Source: Paenibacillus sp. S150 (GTDB taxonomy: Bacteria; Bacillota; Bacilli; Paenibacillales; Paenibacillaceae). Taken from it: a stretch of 64,000 bases of DNA. This document shows positions 42,961-52,200 of the stretch, piece after piece. The notes below the pieces were generated by a model, which had not been told where the DNA came from, did no database searches, and was given only the letters and a program-made list of their open reading frames with translations. Within the stretch, counting starts at the first letter, position 1. The number at the start of each line of letters is the position of its first letter. The stretch covers positions 1-64,000 of the forward strand of contig NZ_JACBYI010000015.1 in the NCBI RefSeq assembly GCF_019352175.1, in the 5' to 3' direction. A program made the translations under genes and the position numbers.

Positions 42961-43578
42961 TTATCCCCCTTGAATAACCAGCTTATTAATGGCTTTACTC
43001 CATACCAACCTCTCTCCAATCCATAGCACTATTATCCAAAACCATTGCTGAAGCATCAGGATAACGATATCATTGATCTCTGTCTTACCTAAATAAATGG
43101 ATAGCGGAACAAAGTAGATTAATCTAAAGGGAAGGTAAACTGAAATTTGCTGCAAGAAATCAGGGAAAAACCATAACGGTATAATGGACCCCGATAAAAG
43201 ACCGATTAAATCACTCAAGAATCTTTGCAAATGCCAGACAGCCATATACCAAAACGCCAATAAACCAATAATAAAGGTTATCAAAAAATAAATAATAGCC
43301 GCATTAATTAATGAAAGAAGAAAGAACGGTAAAATTTTCAATTGGACCATTTGAAACCCAAATGCAATAGATCCGACTGCTAAAAGCGGGATGAGTTGAA
43401 AACTTAACCTGAATATACTATTCCCTACTGTATCGCTAATAAATATCAGTTTAAAATTCATAGGTTTAATTAAATCCATTGCAATTTCACCGCTTCGGAT
43501 CTTTCTTTCCATCTGTTTGATGACTTCGTTTTTTATCAATAGAGAAATTGTAGTGCTTATAATAACGTAGGTAACCAT
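42961..43578 (-). CDS. ABC-2 family permease, N-terminally truncated
   Basis: 205 residues from the first ATG (MVTYVIISTTIS). The same frame is open upstream and encodes QQWLLHGYWNVGNISLKE, which continues the homology. It then runs into the ATPase gene in another frame. Relatives have about 50-60 further residues including the first helix. Six helices and the conserved GEIAMDLIKPMNF loop remain. The junction lies at the end of the ATPase gene (about 43,600-43,630), so one deletion removed the end of the ATPase and the start of this permease. Probably non-functional. Confidence 0.75.
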   Translation of the reverse strand: MVTYVIISTTISLLIKNEVIKQMERKIRSGEIAMDLIKPMNFKLIFISDTVGNSIFRLSFQLIPLLAVGSIAFGFQMVQLKILPFFLLSLINAAIIYFLITFIIGLLAFWYMAVWHLQRFLSDLIGLLSGSIIPLWFFPDFLQQISVYLPFRLIYFVPLSIYLGKTEINDIVILMLQQWFWIIVLWIGERLVWSKAINKLVIQGG

Positions 43579-43588
43579 CTCTTTTAAG

Positions 43589-44534
43589 CTAATATTGCCT
43601 ACGTTCCAGTAACCATGTAATAACCACTGTTGAATTTAGTTTTTTTTTGTCATAAATAATATGTAGTTTTGTCCCTTCATGATGAATGTGGGTTACGCCT
43701 AATTGATAGAGGTCTTGAGTATTCTCTGCCATTTCATCTGTTTCAACAATCATTACTTCTTCTGAATCATATTCATTTTTCAATTGTTGAAGATTCCCGT
43801 CATATATAATTCTCCCATGATCAATAACTACTACACGAGAACAGAGTTTTTCTATGTCTGACATGTCATGAGTCGTGAGAATAACTGAGGTATTTATCTC
43901 TTTGTTCATCTCTTTGATAAATTGCCTGATATTTTCTTTGACTACCACATCCAATCCGATTGTCGGCTCATCCAAAAATAACACTTTAGGATCATGAAGC
44001 AACGCAGCGCAAAGATCAGCTCGCATACGTTGTCCTAAACTGAGTTGCCTCACGGGAACGTGGATGAATTCACCTATATCCAAATAGTCCATAAAGATAT
44101 TCAAACTTGGCCCGATACTGTTTTTCCGAAACATTATACATATATCTCATTAAATTTAATGATTCAGATACTGGAATATCCCACCATAGCTGTGTTCGCT
44201 GACCAAATACTACTCCAATTTTGCTGGCATGCTCTTTTCGGTTTTTATAAGGAATTAACCCGTTCACCTCTATATTTCCGCTCGTCGGCAATAATATACC
44301 TGACAGCATCTTTATCGTTGTCGACTTCCCCGCCCCATTCGGACCCAAATAGCCTATAACTTCACCTTCATCAATTTGGAAAGATATATCATTAACCGCT
44401 GTTTTTATCTCATATTTTGCATTGAATAAATTTTGCAGCGAGCCGACGAAACCTCCATTTCTGATTTGTCTCCGATAATTCTTCGTAAGATTCTCTACCT
44501 TGATTATTGGCACTGAATCACATCCCATATCCAC
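43589..44534 (-). pseudogene. frameshifted ABC-2 exporter ATPase
   Basis: The first part has Walker [17 protein letters not shown] and the segment up to QYRAKFEYL. The frame then drifts to a stop (44070). Sequence in another frame resumes with [20 protein letters not shown], signature LSLGQRMRADLCAAL, Walker B VLFLDEPTIGLD and THDMSDIEKL. Removing one T in a TTT run (plus-strand AAA at 44093-44095) would restore the frame as [12 protein letters not shown]. The C-terminal roughly 20-40 residues are also lost by fusion into the permease gene. The start may be the GTG at 44513, which has the better ribosome site. A second lesion besides the frameshift argues against a mere sequencing error. Confidence 0.85.
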
Positions 44535-45030
44535 AAAATTTTATTTTTGGCCTAAGCATTCAAACTTCAATACCCCCATACAACAAAATATATTTGCGTT
44601 GTTATAAGAATTCCCCAGAAAAAAATGTATGCAGCCTAGTGCCAATCAGATCAGAAATATAATAATAAAACTGCTATTCACCCTTTTGTTTTTTATATGT
44701 ATAAATCATTTTGTTATATCATTAAATTTAATGCTACTACAATTTTTTTACAATCTCAATACATAAAAATACATTTTCAGTGACCTTCGAAAAATCTTAT
44801 TCTCTACCTCTGCTGCCTTCATTTGCAAAACAACGGGCTTTTAATTATTATTTTGTCCCTGCTGGATTGCGGCGTATTTACCAATAATTTTTCACCCAGA
44901 ACACATACTAAACCTAACATTTTGAAACTTGCTACAGATTGAATCGTAAGCTTTAAGATCAGTCCTCAAGTCTATTCCTTTGACGGACGGTATACCGAAG
45001 ACACCGTACAGCAGAGAGGAGCTATCATTA
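44535..45030. other. AT-rich intergenic region
   Basis: About 495 bases between the broken exporter and the Ca2+ ATPase. No gene or RNA is recognised; it must contain the ATPase promoter, but long AT-rich runs make any single -10 call unreliable. Confidence 0.4.
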
Positions 45031-47694
45031 GTGGAGTACTACCGCAACAGTGTAGCAGACAGTTTACAGGATGTGCAGAGTTCAACTAACGGACTTACGT
45101 CGGCAGAGGTCGACAAACGATTGAGAAATGATGGCTACAATGAGTTAAAAGGAAAGAAAAAAGATCCCGTCTGGAAGCTTTTTCTTGAGAATTTCAAGGA
45201 CCCTATGGTGGTCGTACTGCTTATCGCGGCCATTGTCCAGATTGTTATGGGACATGTTATGGAGTCGCTTATCATTTTCCTCGTGTTGATTCTCAATGCA
45301 GTTATAAGTGTCATCCAGACCCGTAAAGCGGAAAGCTCACTCGATGCCCTGCAGCAAATGTCGGCGCCTGAGGCCAAAGTGCTGCGGGATGGTGAATTAA
45401 AAACTGTCCCCGCAAGGGAGCTTGTTCGTGGTGATATTGTATTGCTGGAAGCCGGGGATTTTGTACCCGCTGACGGCCGCATCATAGAATCGGGAAGCTT
45501 GAAGATAAATGAAGGCATGCTGACCGGGGAATCCGAGGCAGTTGAAAAACATACAGATACCATCCCTAAGGAATCTCCGCTCGGCGACCGGCGCAATATG
45601 GCGTTCAGCGGTTCCCTGGTTGTATATGGCCGTGGAACCCTTGTGGTAACGGGAACCGCGCTGACTACCGAAATCGGAAAAATTGCTGAGCTCATTGAAA
45701 GCGCCGAAGCCAAGCAGACACCGCTGCAGCGCAAGCTTGAAGCATTCAGCAAGCAGCTGGGCGTAGCAATTATCCTGCTGTCCATTTTGATCTTTGCCAT
45801 CCAGACCGGACGTGTCTGGCTGTCGAATGATGCAGTGGATACAACGGAAGCCATCCTGAATGCGCTAATGTTTGCAGTCGCTGTTGCAGTCGCCGCTATT
45901 CCCGAGGCGCTTTCCTCGATCGTAACGATTGTCCTGTCCGTAGGCACGAACAAGATGGCTAAGCAGCATGCGATTATCCGAAAGCTTCCCGCCGTCGAGG
46001 CCCTTGGGTCAACCAGTGTCATCTGTACAGACAAAACCGGCACCCTGACCCAAAATAAAATGACGGTTGTAGATTACTTTTTACCGGAAGGTGACCGTGA
46101 TCAATTCAGCCAGGAGCCTGAAGAATGGTCTGAGGAAGCCCGGCGCCTGCTGCATATTGCCGTGCTCTGTAACGACTCTAACATTAATGAGGATGGTAAA
46201 GAGCTGGGGGACCCGACCGAAGTGGCGCTTATTGCCTTCAGCAACAGCAAGAATAGAGATTACAGGGAAATACGCGACAATTTCCCGCGTGAAGCCGAAC
46301 TTCCTTTTGACTCGGACCGCAAGCTGATGACTACCCTGCATACGTTTGACGGACAAAAAGCAATGATTACCAAAGGCGGGCCGGATGTGCTCTTTGGTCT
46401 GTGCACGCATGTACTTTTAAGCGGAAAAGAAGTGCCGGTGACTCCGGAGGTCCTTGAACGTTTCATTGAAGCCAATGAGGATTTCTCCAGAAGAGCACTG
46501 CGTGTACTTGCCTATGCTTACAAATCCGTGCCAAATACAGTCACTGAAGTCGGACTGGAAGATGAACAAAATCTGGTGCTCGTAGGTTTGACAGCTATGA
46601 TTGATCCTCCCCGTGAAGCCGTCTACGGAGCGATTGCAGAATCCAAGAAGGCTGGAATCCGGACCATCATGATTACCGGTGATCATAAGACAACCGCGCA
46701 AGCGATCGGCCGCGATATCGGCCTGATGACTGAAAATGAAATTGCTGTAACCGGCCAAGAGCTTGATGCCATGTCCGAAGAAGAGCTTGACAATAAGCTT
46801 GAGCAGATTGGTGTGTACGCCCGCGTCTCCCCGGAGAACAAGATCAGAATTGTCCGGGCGTGGCAGCGGAAAGGCAAAATAACAGCCATGACCGGCGATG
46901 GCGTAAATGACGCTCCTGCCTTGAAGCAAGCAGATATCGGAGTTGCCATGGGCAGCGGAACCGATGTTGCCAAAGATTCGGCTGCCATGATTTTGACCGA
47001 TGATAATTTTGTATCTATTGTCAATGCTGTATCTGTGGGCAGAACGGTGTTCGACAATATCAAGAAAGCGATCGCCTATTTGTTTTCAGGCAACCTGGGT
47101 GCGATTATCGCTATCCTCTTTGCCCTTATCTTCGACTGGATTAATCCTTTCACGGCGATTCAGCTTCTGTTCATCAATCTGGCGAATGATTCTCTGCCCG
47201 CCATAGCTCTGGGTATGGAAAAGCCCGAGCCTAATGTGATGAACAGAAAGCCAAGAGAACTCAAGGAAGGAATATTTGCCGGAGGAATGATGCAGGCCAT
47301 CATTACCCGTGGTCTGCTTATAGGTATAGCCGTAATTATCTCCCTGTATATCGGGCTTCAGAATTCACCTGATATGGGCGTGGCTATGGCATTTACAACC
47401 CTGATCCTGTCCCGTACGCTTCAGACCTTTGCCGCCCGCTCGAACAGTCAAACTTCTATTGAAGCCGGCTTTTTCAGCAACAAATACGTCCTTGGAGCCG
47501 TACTGGTCTGCTTTGCCTTTTACGGCATTGCGGTTCTGCCCGGGGTCAGAGAAATCTTCTCTATTCCGGCTTCGTTCGGGATGTCAGAGTGGCTGATTGC
47601 AAGCGGCCTGGCACTCGGCGCCGTCATCCTGATGGAATTGACGAAGCTGGTCCGCAGAGCGTTCACGCCCAAATCAATTGAAGCAGCCCGCTGA
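45031..47694 (+). CDS. P-type Ca2+-transporting ATPase (type IIA)
   Basis: About 887 residues with ten membrane helices. The phosphorylated Asp is in CTDKTGTLTQNKM, the actuator motif is LTGESEAVEKH, the hinge MTGDGVNDAPALKQADIGVAMG, and the metal-site motif of helix 4 is AIPEALSSI. NLANDSLPAIALGMEKPE in helix 6 region fits SERCA/PMR1-type calcium pumps such as B. subtilis YloB. It would export Ca2+ (perhaps Mn2+) with ATP. I take the GTG at 45031 (VEYYRNSV) because GAGAGGAG lies about nine bases ahead; the frame is open to a TTG at 44980. It is a single-gene unit with a terminator. Confidence 0.93.
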   Translation: MEYYRNSVADSLQDVQSSTNGLTSAEVDKRLRNDGYNELKGKKKDPVWKLFLENFKDPMVVVLLIAAIVQIVMGHVMESLIIFLVLILNAVISVIQTRKAESSLDALQQMSAPEAKVLRDGELKTVPARELVRGDIVLLEAGDFVPADGRIIESGSLKINEGMLTGESEAVEKHTDTIPKESPLGDRRNMAFSGSLVVYGRGTLVVTGTALTTEIGKIAELIESAEAKQTPLQRKLEAFSKQLGVAIILLSILIFAIQTGRVWLSNDAVDTTEAILNALMFAVAVAVAAIPEALSSIVTIVLSVGTNKMAKQHAIIRKLPAVEALGSTSVICTDKTGTLTQNKMTVVDYFLPEGDRDQFSQEPEEWSEEARRLLHIAVLCNDSNINEDGKELGDPTEVALIAFSNSKNRDYREIRDNFPREAELPFDSDRKLMTTLHTFDGQKAMITKGGPDVLFGLCTHVLLSGKEVPVTPEVLERFIEANEDFSRRALRVLAYAYKSVPNTVTEVGLEDEQNLVLVGLTAMIDPPREAVYGAIAESKKAGIRTIMITGDHKTTAQAIGRDIGLMTENEIAVTGQELDAMSEEELDNKLEQIGVYARVSPENKIRIVRAWQRKGKITAMTGDGVNDAPALKQADIGVAMGSGTDVAKDSAAMILTDDNFVSIVNAVSVGRTVFDNIKKAIAYLFSGNLGAIIAILFALIFDWINPFTAIQLLFINLANDSLPAIALGMEKPEPNVMNRKPRELKEGIFAGGMMQAIITRGLLIGIAVIISLYIGLQNSPDMGVAMAFTTLILSRTLQTFAARSNSQTSIEAGFFSNKYVLGAVLVCFAFYGIAVLPGVREIFSIPASFGMSEWLIASGLALGAVILMELTKLVRRAFTPKSIEAAR

Positions 47695-47753
47695 CAGGGA
47701 TGCCCCAACAACTATTTAAATTCCACTGAAGCAAGCTGTAATTGGCCAAAAAA

Positions 47754-47799
47754 CAGAACAGAGATTCCTCTATGACAGGAATCTCCGTTCTGCTGTTTT
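47754..47799 (+). terminator. terminator of the Ca2+ ATPase gene
   Basis: CAGAACAGAGATTCC pairs with GGAATCTCCGTTCTG around nine bases, then GCTGTTTTA. It lies about 60 bases after the stop and also separates this gene from the oppositely oriented biosynthetic cluster. Confidence 0.8.
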
Positions 47800-47817
47800 A
47801 GCTCACCTGTTTAATAT

Positions 47818-48747
47818 CTACGGTTGATTAAAGAAACTAACACCAATACTGTTCAACTTATTCACGATCGGTGAGAGTACATGGGATAGACTTTCATTTA
47901 ATAGAAGATGTACATTTTCGTCAAACAGCATCAGTTCCTTATACGGTGCTTTAATCATGTCATATATTTGTCGAGTATAGGCCTCTGGAAATAAAGGATC
48001 TCCCTTTGCCGCCAAGACGATAACGGGACATTTAATACTTCCATCCTGAATCGAGCTAAGGTCAGCACTAAATAAGCTGGATAAGAAATAGAGCGGATAA
48101 CTCATGAATCCGATAGGATCGTTGTAAAATTGCTGAATTATTTTTTTATCGCTTGATACCTTTTTCAAATCAAGATAAATGCTCACAGGAACAGGAAGTT
48201 TCGGAAACATCTTAGCCAAGCGGTTCATTAAATGAATACAAAACTTATAATTTTTCTGGAGAAATCCAGGAAATCTCGTAACTACAATGGAGTCAGACAC
48301 TTCTGGAATAAGGATATTGTGAGGAAAAACAGCTTGAATGCGATCATCCTGGCCAGCAAGTGCTATCGCAACAATCCCCCCTTGACTGGAGCCCATAACA
48401 ATAACGTTTTTATTAAAATTCTCAAGAGCATAGGTTACAGCATCCTTGCCATTTTGTACAATTTCATCAAATGAAAAGAGTTTTTTTACGCGGGGGCTTT
48501 TCCCGTGGCACACAGGGTGCACACCTATGACATTAAAGCGATTCTCCGCAAGTGAGTGTAGAAATGCTTCATAGAACAATGGATGGGTTGCTGTACCCGG
48601 TAAAAAAACGATGCAGCTGTCTTCCTTGCGGTTTCTCCAAATAGACAACACAATCGGAACATGATTCGATTCAATAGTAACCTCTTCATATTCCACATTT
48701 GTCTTACGCTGCTCCCCTGAATTATCCAATAGAAGTATCTCCTTCAT
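47818..48747 (-). CDS. alpha/beta hydrolase at the end of the biosynthetic cluster
   Basis: 309 residues, no signal peptide. Nucleophile elbow MGSSQGG (Ser about 119), acid in LAAKGDPLFPEAY and His in ENVHLLLNE. The middle holds a lid-like helical insertion rich in hydrophobics. It overlaps the cupin gene by four bases and is the last gene of the leftward cluster. It could act as an editing thioesterase, as a product hydrolase, or in ring closure. The sequence does not resemble a standard type II thioesterase, which would be shorter. Confidence 0.85.
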   Translation of the reverse strand: MKEILLLDNSGEQRKTNVEYEEVTIESNHVPIVLSIWRNRKEDSCIVFLPGTATHPLFYEAFLHSLAENRFNVIGVHPVCHGKSPRVKKLFSFDEIVQNGKDAVTYALENFNKNVIVMGSSQGGIVAIALAGQDDRIQAVFPHNILIPEVSDSIVVTRFPGFLQKNYKFCIHLMNRLAKMFPKLPVPVSIYLDLKKVSSDKKIIQQFYNDPIGFMSYPLYFLSSLFSADLSSIQDGSIKCPVIVLAAKGDPLFPEAYTRQIYDMIKAPYKELMLFDENVHLLLNESLSHVLSPIVNKLNSIGVSFFNQP

Positions 48748-49274
48748 TTATATTCAGACTTATAACCAAGCCACTTAGCGATAGGCCCAAAAAGGTTAAT
48801 ATACAGCTTCTGTAACACGATGAATTTTGGATAGAATGTCTGGTTTTTCATTTCATAACTAATAACCGCCAGTTGCAGTAACCCCGGCACACCTTGCTTA
48901 TTGGTTTTATTCTGCTTTGACAGATAAAAGACCGTCCTGTAATATTCTTCAAACTTCATGCCCGGCGATATTTTTGCTCTGAGAATTAATTCACCGGTTC
49001 CGCTATTCCACCCTGTATGCCTTATGCCCGGCGGTATAATGGCTTTGTCCCCACCGTTAAACGTCCGTTCGATCCCATTGATTCGACAGGTCATTATACC
49101 CTGGACTACTTCAAAAGCTTCCTCCGCCAAAGGATGAAGATGTTCTGGAGCAATGGGCGTTCGAGGCAGACACACGTATTCGTAAACGAAATCATTGCTG
49201 CCATCTCCCGCAGACCCAATAATTGTTAATCGTTCCCCTGTGAGAGGATTTTCAATAGTGTTAATATCATTCAA
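48744..49274 (-). CDS. cupin-domain protein of the biosynthetic cluster
   Basis: 176 residues. The cupin motifs are EHLHPLAEEAFEVVQG (His, His, Glu metal ligands) and AIIPPGIRHTGWNSG (His). The C-terminal 60 residues (LQLAVISYEMKNQTFYPKFIVLQKLYINLFGPIAKW) are hydrophobic and helical and may bind a membrane or an acyl chain. Small cupins with this C-terminal part are annotated as stand-alone sensors or oxygenases; the reaction is unknown. AGGAGGG lies twelve bases before the ATG, slightly far. Placed between the NRPS and hydrolase genes, it may tailor the released product. Confidence 0.8.
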   Translation of the reverse strand: MNDINTIENPLTGERLTIIGSAGDGSNDFVYEYVCLPRTPIAPEHLHPLAEEAFEVVQGIMTCRINGIERTFNGGDKAIIPPGIRHTGWNSGTGELILRAKISPGMKFEEYYRTVFYLSKQNKTNKQGVPGLLQLAVISYEMKNQTFYPKFIVLQKLYINLFGPIAKWLGYKSEYK

Positions 49275-49287
49275 TTTATGATCCCTC

Positions 49288-52200
49288 CTACAAAAAGCCC
49301 ACCTGTGTACAGTAATCTGTCATTTTTCGAATATGTTCTTCATTCACTTCTGGCCATTCAAATCCTAATTGTTGTAATATACTAGCCGTTCTCTCTGAAG
49401 TCATAACAAAGAAGGTCTCTTCGGTATTCAGAATTCTGGAGTGTAACAGGATATTTTCCACATGTTCCTCAAACCTTTTTTCATTCCGGTTGATGTACAA
49501 AAAGTCGAGAAAAGCTGTTGGGGAAATTGCATTGACATCAAATCCGCTTTGATTAAGCATTTGGTTCAATTGCTGTAAGCTGGTGTATTTATGATTAAAA
49601 ACATGATAGGTCGCCTGTCTTTTACCTTGGATTTTCATAAGGAGTACTATTGCCTTGCTTGCGTAATTCACAAATGTAAAATCAATGAAATGTGGACTTT
49701 GTTCAGGCATTTTCTCCAATCTGATAAAAGATTTCAGCGTTTTATAAAAGCCGTTCTCTTCAATATTCTCTTGAAATTTCCCCGATTCCGAATGACACAC
49801 CAGATTACCCACTCTATATATATTCGCAGCTAATCCAGCTTTTTGTGCGTTCACTACTTTTAGCTCTGCTTCGAATTTGGTTTGAGTATAAAAGTTATCG
49901 ATTTGTTGCCCAACATTACAATCATCCTCGGTAAACAAAAATTGAGATTTGTTATTAATTCTTCCGCTTGCTACACCTACAGTCGATACAAAATGCAAAC
50001 TCTTCTGCCGCTCTGAGAAAGCAAATTCAATGATATGCTCTGTTCCCAGTACATTGACCTTATAAAAATCATCAAATGCACCATAATGCTTTACATTAGC
50101 CGCTGCATGAACTATGGTATCCAAGTGCACTGCAAGATGAGCATAGTAACTGGGATCCAAACCAAATTGTACTTGAGTTAAATCTCCGCAAATCACATGT
50201 ATCCGATGTTTATTGCGTTCGTATAGATCCGTACCAAAATAGAAGTCTAATCTATTGATTAATATATTTTCCGCTTCAACTACATTAATTCCCCGCTTAA
50301 GAACATAAATATGGTCCTCTGACACGTTTAGCATTTCAAACAATAGGTGAACACCCAAATATCCCGAAGCACCCGTAAGCAGAACATGCTTTGGCAGATC
50401 ATAATCAAATTGGATTTCACCTTTATACAATTCATCATAAGCATTGACTGAGTAAAGCCTCATTTTCTCAGTGATTTCTTCAGCTTGTATAACACGATCA
50501 CGGGAATCAAGAATAAATCGTTTGGCTTGTTCCATCTTTTGTTCTAATGAAATATCCTTTACATGAATCTGTGCAGCTAAAGCTTCAACTGTAGGATATT
50601 GGAACAACTGATTGATTCCAATTTCAAATCGCTCGGATAGCTTCGAAACCACCCTAACTGCCTTAAGTGAATTCCCTCCAATTTCAAAAAAATTGTCCAT
50701 AACTCCAATTTTCTCAAGCGCCAATATGTCCTGCCAAATTCCACACAGAATTTGTTCAGTTTCATTCATAGGCGCTTTATAATTTTTCAACTTGATAAGC
50801 AGCTTTTCCTCCGGCTCCGGCAACTGCTTCCGGTTTACTTTGCCACTTGAATTCAGAGGCATTGTATTTATTGCCACAAAGTAGGCAGGAATCATGTAAT
50901 CCGGTAATTCTTTTGCCAAGTCCTTTTTGATGTCAGCTACTTCAACTCCTGCATAGTCAGCTACATAATAAGCACATAAATAACGGTCTCCCCCTTCTTC
51001 CAACCGGTCGATCACGACAGCCTCTTTAATATAAGGCAGCTTAAGAAGCTTATTGTCGATCTCGGAAAGTTCTATTCGACAACCTCTTATTTTCACTTGA
51101 TAGTCGGCTCTTCCGAGAAATTCAATGCTCCCTTCTGGCATCCATCTTCCCATGTCGCCACTTTTAAACATTTTGGTTCCAGGAACAAATGGATTATTGA
51201 TATATTTCTCTGCTGTCAAATCATCTCTATGCAAGTACCCTCTGGAAAGGCTATTTCCTGCGATGAATATCTCACCTGAAGCCCCAATAGGCTGCAAGTG
51301 GCCATAATCGTCCAGAATATAGACTGAAACGTTGGCAATCGGCATACCGATAGGAATAATCTTGTATTGTGCATCTAACTTTCCGCTTGTAGTAACTACC
51401 GTATTCTCCGTTGGACCATAATTATTCACAATTTCATATGGAGTCGGTTTGAGAACTCTAAGTGCATCTCCTCCCGTTAATAAATATTTAAGGGAATGAT
51501 TGTCAGCTTCCATGAATTGCTCACATATTTGGGTAGGTAAAAAACTGATCGTGATCTGCTTCTCTTCAAAGAAATCGTTAAGCTTCTGAATATCCAGCTT
51601 AAGACGAATGTCGATAAAATAAACCGCTGCACCACTTATCAAGTACGGAAAAAGTTCCCATACTGAAGCATCAAATCCAAATCCCGCATATCTTGTCGCA
51701 TTATACTGAGAGGTAACCTTAAAACGGTTGTTATGCCACTCGCATAAATTAGCAAGTCCGCGATGCTGGACCATGACACCTTTGGGAGTTCCGGTGGTTC
51801 CGGATGTATAAATAATGTATGCTAGATGATCAAGCTGGGGCTTACAGTTCGGGTTAGGGAATTCTTTTATCAATTCCAGGTCGCTGCTGCTGAACTGATA
51901 TTTATTCTTCAACTTTTTCTGAGCTCTGCTGCTCGAATTCGTTTTGTTGATTACCAATAAAGCGTCATATCTATATTCCGTAAGCTCATTTTTAATTTTG
52001 CCCAGCTTGCCGGTAAATTCGATGCTTTCAATTCCCCTTATTTCACATTGCAAATCTTCAAAAAACGTGCGGGATAAAAATAATTCTTCATCCCATTCCA
52101 TTTTCAAAGCAGGGTGTTGTTCAAGATGCTGGTTGGCATAATCACGAAGGGAATGAATAAACGCTTCCTTGCTGTCCAAATCCATGATATCCCCGATGAA

